NCBI RefSeq assembly: GCF_019798055.1
Contig: NZ_JAHOPH010000005.1
Span: forward strand, 142,426-189,503
Direction: 5' to 3'
Source: Salsipaludibacter albus
GTDB lineage: Bacteria > Actinomycetota > Nitriliruptoria > Nitriliruptorales > Nitriliruptoraceae
DNA length: 47,078 bases
This document shows positions 44,185-47,078 of the stretch, piece after piece. Within the stretch, counting starts at the first letter, position 1, and the number at the start of each line of letters is the position of its first letter. Below the pieces are notes generated by a model. It saw only the letters and a program-made list of their open reading frames with translations, did not search any database and had not been told where the DNA came from. A program made the position numbers and the translations under genes.

Positions 44185-45102
44185 GTGACCACCACCACAC
44201 CGCCCACGACCCGACGCCTGGGTCGCACCGCCGCCATCACCACCTCGGTGGGGGGTGCGCTGCTGGTCTACGGACTGCTCGAGGCGCACTGGTACAGCCT
44301 GCGGCACGTGCACGTGACCGGGGTCACGGCCCCGGGATCGCCCCCGTTGCGCGTGCTGCACCTGTCCGACCTGCACCTGTCGCCGGTGCACCCGACCATG
44401 GTCGACATGCTGGCACGCCTGGCCGACGAGGACGTCGACCTGGTCGTGGTCTCGGGGGACCTGTTGGGCGACACCGGGATGGAGGACGAGGTCGTCGGTG
44501 CCCTCGCACCGCTGACCGCCAGCGGGACGCCGGGCGTCGTCGTCCTGGGCTCCAACGACTTCTTCGGACCCCGGCCGCGGAACCCGTTCGGCTACTTCCG
44601 CGGCCCCACGACCGGTGAGCCCGGCGGGCCACGACTGGACACCGAGGCGCTCGTGACCGGGCTGGCCCGCCAGGGCTACACGACGCTGCGCAACGAGGCG
44701 GGCTCGATCGCGACCGCGGCCGGGACGATCGCCGTGTCGGCGCTGGACGACCTCCACGTGCCCGGCACCGAGCTGCCGTCGCCGGCCGCGATCCGGCCGG
44801 ACGTGTCCGCACCGGTGTTCCACCTCGGCCTGGTGCACTCGCCCTACCTCGACGCGCTGGACCTGCTGGTCGACGCCGGCGCCGACCTGCTGCTCGCGGG
44901 CCACACCCACGGTGGCCAGGTGCGCCTGCCCGGAGTGGGGGCACTCGTGGCCAACTGCGACCTGCCGCTGGCCAAGGCGCGTGGGCTGTCCGAGCACCGT
45001 GACGTCCCGCTGCACGTGTCGGCCGGACTGGGCACCTCGAAGTTCGCCCCGGTGCGGTTCGCGTGTCGGCCCGAGGCCACCGTCCTGACGCTGCTCCCCT
45101 GA
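44185..45102 (+). CDS. Metallophosphoesterase (Rv3683-like)
   Basis: 305 aa. Membrane anchor at about 17-34, then the calcineurin-like metal motifs LSDLHLSP, SGDLLGD, LGSNDFFGP, and AGHTHGGQV. The usual GNHD/E block is SNDFFG here, as in other actinobacterial members next to ponA2, so the variation is lineage-typical and not a loss. It starts with GTG directly after the ponA TGA (0 nt between), so the two are co-transcribed and probably coupled. Likely acts outside or at the membrane on a lipid or wall phosphodiester; the substrate is unknown. Confidence 0.88.
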   Translation: MTTTTPPTTRRLGRTAAITTSVGGALLVYGLLEAHWYSLRHVHVTGVTAPGSPPLRVLHLSDLHLSPVHPTMVDMLARLADEDVDLVVVSGDLLGDTGMEDEVVGALAPLTASGTPGVVVLGSNDFFGPRPRNPFGYFRGPTTGEPGGPRLDTEALVTGLARQGYTTLRNEAGSIATAAGTIAVSALDDLHVPGTELPSPAAIRPDVSAPVFHLGLVHSPYLDALDLLVDAGADLLLAGHTHGGQVRLPGVGALVANCDLPLAKARGLSEHRDVPLHVSAGLGTSKFAPVRFACRPEATVLTLLP

Positions 45103-45265
45103 CCACCCGTCGCTGCCGGGTGGGGCACGGCGTGAGGCCCTTCCGGGGCACCACGGCGACGAGCCTGCGGGGCCGGTGCCACGGCCCCACGCGCGTTCGC
45201 GTGGCTTCTGCGCCGTCGCTACGCTGGCGCGTGCTCTCGCACCACGTTCCCGACGAGGGCACCCA

Positions 45266-45340
45266 CGGGATGTAGCGCAGCTTGGTTAGCGCGCCTCGTT
45301 CGGGACGAGGAGGTCGGCGGTTCGAATCCGCCCATCCCGA
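45266..45340 (+). tRNA. tRNA-Pro (anticodon CGG)
   Basis: 75 nt. Acceptor CGGGATG pairs with CATCCCG; D arm GCGC/GCGC; anticodon stem CCTCG/CGAGG with loop TTCGGGA (anticodon CGG); T arm GGCGG/CCGCC with TTCGAAT loop. Discriminator base A; the CCA tail is not encoded. A -10-like TACGCT lies at 45220-45225. Confidence 0.95.
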
Positions 45341-45346
45341 CACCAT

Positions 45347-45379
45347 CGCGAGGCGCGTCCGTCACGGGCGCGCCTCGCG
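45347..45379 (+). terminator. Hairpin directly after tRNA-Pro
   Basis: CGCGAGGCGCG / CGCGCCTCGCG, 11 perfect bp, extended by a U-G pair and CCG/CGG around a TCA loop: a 15-bp stem beginning 6 nt after the tRNA. No T tract follows. Confidence 0.6.
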
Positions 45380-45435
45380 GCATGTCACGGGTGAGCCACG
45401 AGGGCCGTCCGACGACGGACACAGGAGCCCCGACC

Positions 45436-45729
45436 ATGGACCTCGCGGACTTCCAGTCGACCATCCGACAGACCTACGGCGAGCGCGACGCGGCCCGGGG
45501 CGTGGACGCCAATTTCGGCTGGTTCGTCGAGGAGGTGGGTGAGCTGTCCCGGGCTATCCGGCGCCAGGGACATGCCGAGCGGGTCCACGAGTTCGGCGAC
45601 GTGCTCGCGTGGCTGGTCACCCTCGCCGACCAGTGCGGTGTCGACATGGTCGAGGCCGCCGCGCGCTACGGCGACGGCTGCCCTCGGTGCGGCGACAGCC
45701 CCTGCAGCTGCGTCCGCTCGGTCGACTGA
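45436..45729 (+). CDS. MazG-like nucleotide pyrophosphohydrolase
   Basis: 97 aa. The all-alpha NTP pyrophosphatase core is WFVEEVGELSRAIR (ExxE) and EFGDVLAWLVTLAD (ExxD). It hydrolyses nucleoside triphosphates to monophosphate plus pyrophosphate. After the core is a compact Cys cluster, CPRCGDSPCSC, that could bind a metal. CAGGAG lies 9 nt before the ATG. It is a single gene between the tRNA and a strong bidirectional hairpin. Confidence 0.82.
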   Translation: MDLADFQSTIRQTYGERDAARGVDANFGWFVEEVGELSRAIRRQGHAERVHEFGDVLAWLVTLADQCGVDMVEAAARYGDGCPRCGDSPCSCVRSVD

Positions 45730-45739
45730 CTCACGGACC

Positions 45740-45786
45740 GAGCGGGTGCGATCCGGTGCGGGAACCGCACCGATGTGCACCCGCTC
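45740..45786. terminator. Nested double hairpin between mazG-like gene and fba
   Basis: Outer stem GAGCGGGTGC / GCACCCGCTC (10 bp), a 4x4 internal loop, inner stem CGGTGCGG / CCGCACCG (8 bp) and a GAA loop. It sits between two convergent stop codons and can act in both directions; no T tracts. Confidence 0.65.
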
Positions 45787-45807
45787 CAGCAGGACGGCAG
45801 CCCGTCG

Positions 45808-46839
45808 TCACACGCCCAGCGTCGTGCCGGTGGACTTGAGCATCTCGCAGGCGGCGATGACACGGTCGGCCATGCCCCGCTCGGCCTTCTTGGACCAGGT
45901 CCGCGGGTCGTAGACCTTCTTGTCGCCGACCTCGCCGTCGACCTTGAGCACGCCGTCGTAGTTGGCGAACATGTGGCCCGCCACCGGGCGGCTGTAGGCG
46001 TACTGGCAGTCGGTGTCGATGTTCATCTTGATGACGCCGTAGTCCAGGGTCTCGTGGATCTCCTCCAGCGTCGAGCCGGACCCACCATGGAACACCAGGA
46101 AGTGGCGCGCGTCGGCACCATGCGCCTCCTCGACGGCCGCCTGGCCGTCACGCAGGATGGTCGGGCGCAGCTCCACCGACCCTGGCTTGTAGACCCCGTG
46201 CACGTTGCCGAACACGGCGGCCAGCAGGTAGCGACCGCGATCGAACGTGCCCAGCACCTCGGAGGTCCGGACCATGTCCTCGGGGCTCGTGTAGAGCTTG
46301 TCCTTGTCGATGTCCTCGTGGTCCATCGTGTCCTCGACGCCACCGACGATGCCGATCTCGATCTCGAGGACGACGTCCACGTCGGCGCACTCGTCGAGCA
46401 GGTCGCTCGCCAGGGCGAGGTTGTCCTCCAGCGGGATCGACGAGGCGTCCAGCATGTGGCTCTGGAACAGCGGCGGCAGGCCGTCTGCCTTGCGCTCGCG
46501 TGACATCGCCAGGAGCGGCCGGATGAAGGAGTCGACCTTGTCGGGCTGGCAGTGGTCGGTGTGCAGGGCGATGTTGACGTTGTGCTCGGCTGCCAGCACG
46601 TAGGCCGACTCGGCCATCGCGCGGGCTCCGACCGGCATCTGCTTGGTGGCCATGCCGGAGAAGAACTCGGCACCGCCGGTGGAGATCTGGATGATCCCGT
46701 CCGACTCGGCCTCGGCGAACCCCTGCAGGGCCGCGTTGAGGGTGGAACTGGACGTCACGTTGATCGCCGGCAGCGCGTGGTGGCCCGCCTGGGCGGCGTC
46801 GAGCATGGCGCGGTAGGTCTCGGGGGTCGCGATCGGCAT
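45808..46839 (-). CDS. fbaA: Fructose-bisphosphate aldolase, class II
   Basis: 343 aa, Zn-dependent class IIA aldolase of glycolysis/gluconeogenesis. Catalytic Asp95 and Zn ligand His96 lie in ALHTDHCQPDK; VLEIEIGIVGGVED, FGNVHGVYKPG (Zn His) and FHGGSGST (phosphate loop) follow, then MNIDTDCQYAYSRPV. Full family length. A -10-like TAGCAT on the minus strand (46886-46881) gives a leader of about 35-40 nt. With pckA in the same window it supports active gluconeogenesis, though the two are not linked in one operon. Confidence 0.95.
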   Translation of the reverse strand: MPIATPETYRAMLDAAQAGHHALPAINVTSSSTLNAALQGFAEAESDGIIQISTGGAEFFSGMATKQMPVGARAMAESAYVLAAEHNVNIALHTDHCQPDKVDSFIRPLLAMSRERKADGLPPLFQSHMLDASSIPLEDNLALASDLLDECADVDVVLEIEIGIVGGVEDTMDHEDIDKDKLYTSPEDMVRTSEVLGTFDRGRYLLAAVFGNVHGVYKPGSVELRPTILRDGQAAVEEAHGADARHFLVFHGGSGSTLEEIHETLDYGVIKMNIDTDCQYAYSRPVAGHMFANYDGVLKVDGEVGDKKVYDPRTWSKKAERGMADRVIAACEMLKSTGTTLGV

Positions 46840-47078
46840 GGTCTCAGGCCTGTTCGTGGGGCGTCGGAGGGCTCGCCATCGATGCTAGGTGACCCGCCCG
46901 CGACGTGTGCGACCGGCCGGGCTGGGCTCCGGATGCACCGTGTGCACTGACCGTGCGGATCCGCGTGGAGGGCGACGACGTTGCATAGGCTGCACCGTGT
47001 CCCTGTCAGAACGAGCAACAGGTGTTCGCCCCCTCGTGGCGTGCCACACCGCTCGATGATCCCCCCACCCCCCGTACG
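46840..47078. promoter_or_regulatory. fba upstream region and rightward promoter at window end
   Basis: 239 nt. On the minus strand TAGCAT is the fba -10 candidate. A GCGGATCCGC palindrome lies near 46956-46965. On the plus strand TAGGCT (46986-46991) is followed 5 nt later by GTG 46997, opening a 20-codon frame that ends at 47059 with TGA overlapping an ATG at 47056 (ATGA). The ATG frame runs out of the window, so it may be the start of a partial gene preceded by a leaderless leader peptide. Confidence 0.35.

Noticed and set aside
41263-45015. 1250-aa open frame antisense to ponA2 and the phosphoesterase
   Set aside because: Gly/Arg/Val-rich shadow; all PBP catalytic motifs are on the plus strand.

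Overview
The window is about 47 kb of very GC-rich chromosome from an actinobacterium. The evidence is strong third-position G/C bias in every gene, GTG and TTG starts, TAGGCT/TAGCCT-type -10 hexamers (some next to leaderless starts), a WhiB regulator, a PonA2-type penicillin-binding protein with PASTA domains, RecBCD, and a Get3-like ATPase gene pair. A deep-branching lineage (Nitriliruptoria or Acidimicrobiia type) is my guess; the sequence alone does not fix the genus. There is no prophage, insertion sequence, integrase or CRISPR array. This is mainly core chromosome.

Layout. 1-12 kb: endonuclease IV-like protein, a CFA/coclaurine-NMT-type methyltransferase, an SRPBCC protein facing a YjbR protein, a small membrane protein, cobalamin-dependent methionine synthase (metH), an AbiEi-plus-nuclease-like protein, a CHAD protein, protein-L-isoaspartate methyltransferase and a secreted protein. 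12-21 kb: recC-recB-recD on the minus strand, joined by 4-nt start/stop overlaps. 21.2-23 kb: four small TadE/TadG/pilin-like genes, divergent from recC, with no Tad motor nearby. 23-26.6 kb: a small acidic protein and a GNAT/acyl-CoA-synthetase-like fusion. 26.8-31.2 kb: a sulfate-assimilation operon (APS/PAPS reductase, siroheme synthase dehydrogenase half, uroporphyrinogen-III methyltransferase, siroheme sulfite reductase), every junction an ATGA overlap. 31.3-33.7 kb: ATP-type PEP carboxykinase and a conserved actinobacterial basic protein. 33.7-45.1 kb: a block that closely matches the Mycobacterium tuberculosis Rv3677c-Rv3683 neighbourhood: MBL hydrolase, (Nudix), RidA, DUF4177, (NfeD), two Get3/ArsA-like ATPases, (YbjN-like), WhiB, PonA2, metallophosphoesterase; genes in brackets are additions here. 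45.2-47 kb: tRNA-Pro(CGG), a MazG-like protein and class II fructose-bisphosphate aldolase.

How the genes work together. The sulfur operon makes both sulfite reductase and the siroheme it needs. recCBD makes the double-strand-break resection machine. The Get3-like block links two tail-anchored-protein/anion-ATPase homologues with envelope genes (PonA2, NfeD) and a redox regulator (WhiB).

The least explained signals are a small repeat family confined to convergent gene junctions, twin CACAC-N6-GTGTG dyads just upstream of the PEP carboxykinase start, asymmetric P-loops in the ATPase pair, loss of catalytic residues in the NfeD and acyl-CoA-synthetase-like domains, and a 24-bp in-frame minisatellite inside recC. 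I do not see a clearly new multi-gene defence or metabolic system.
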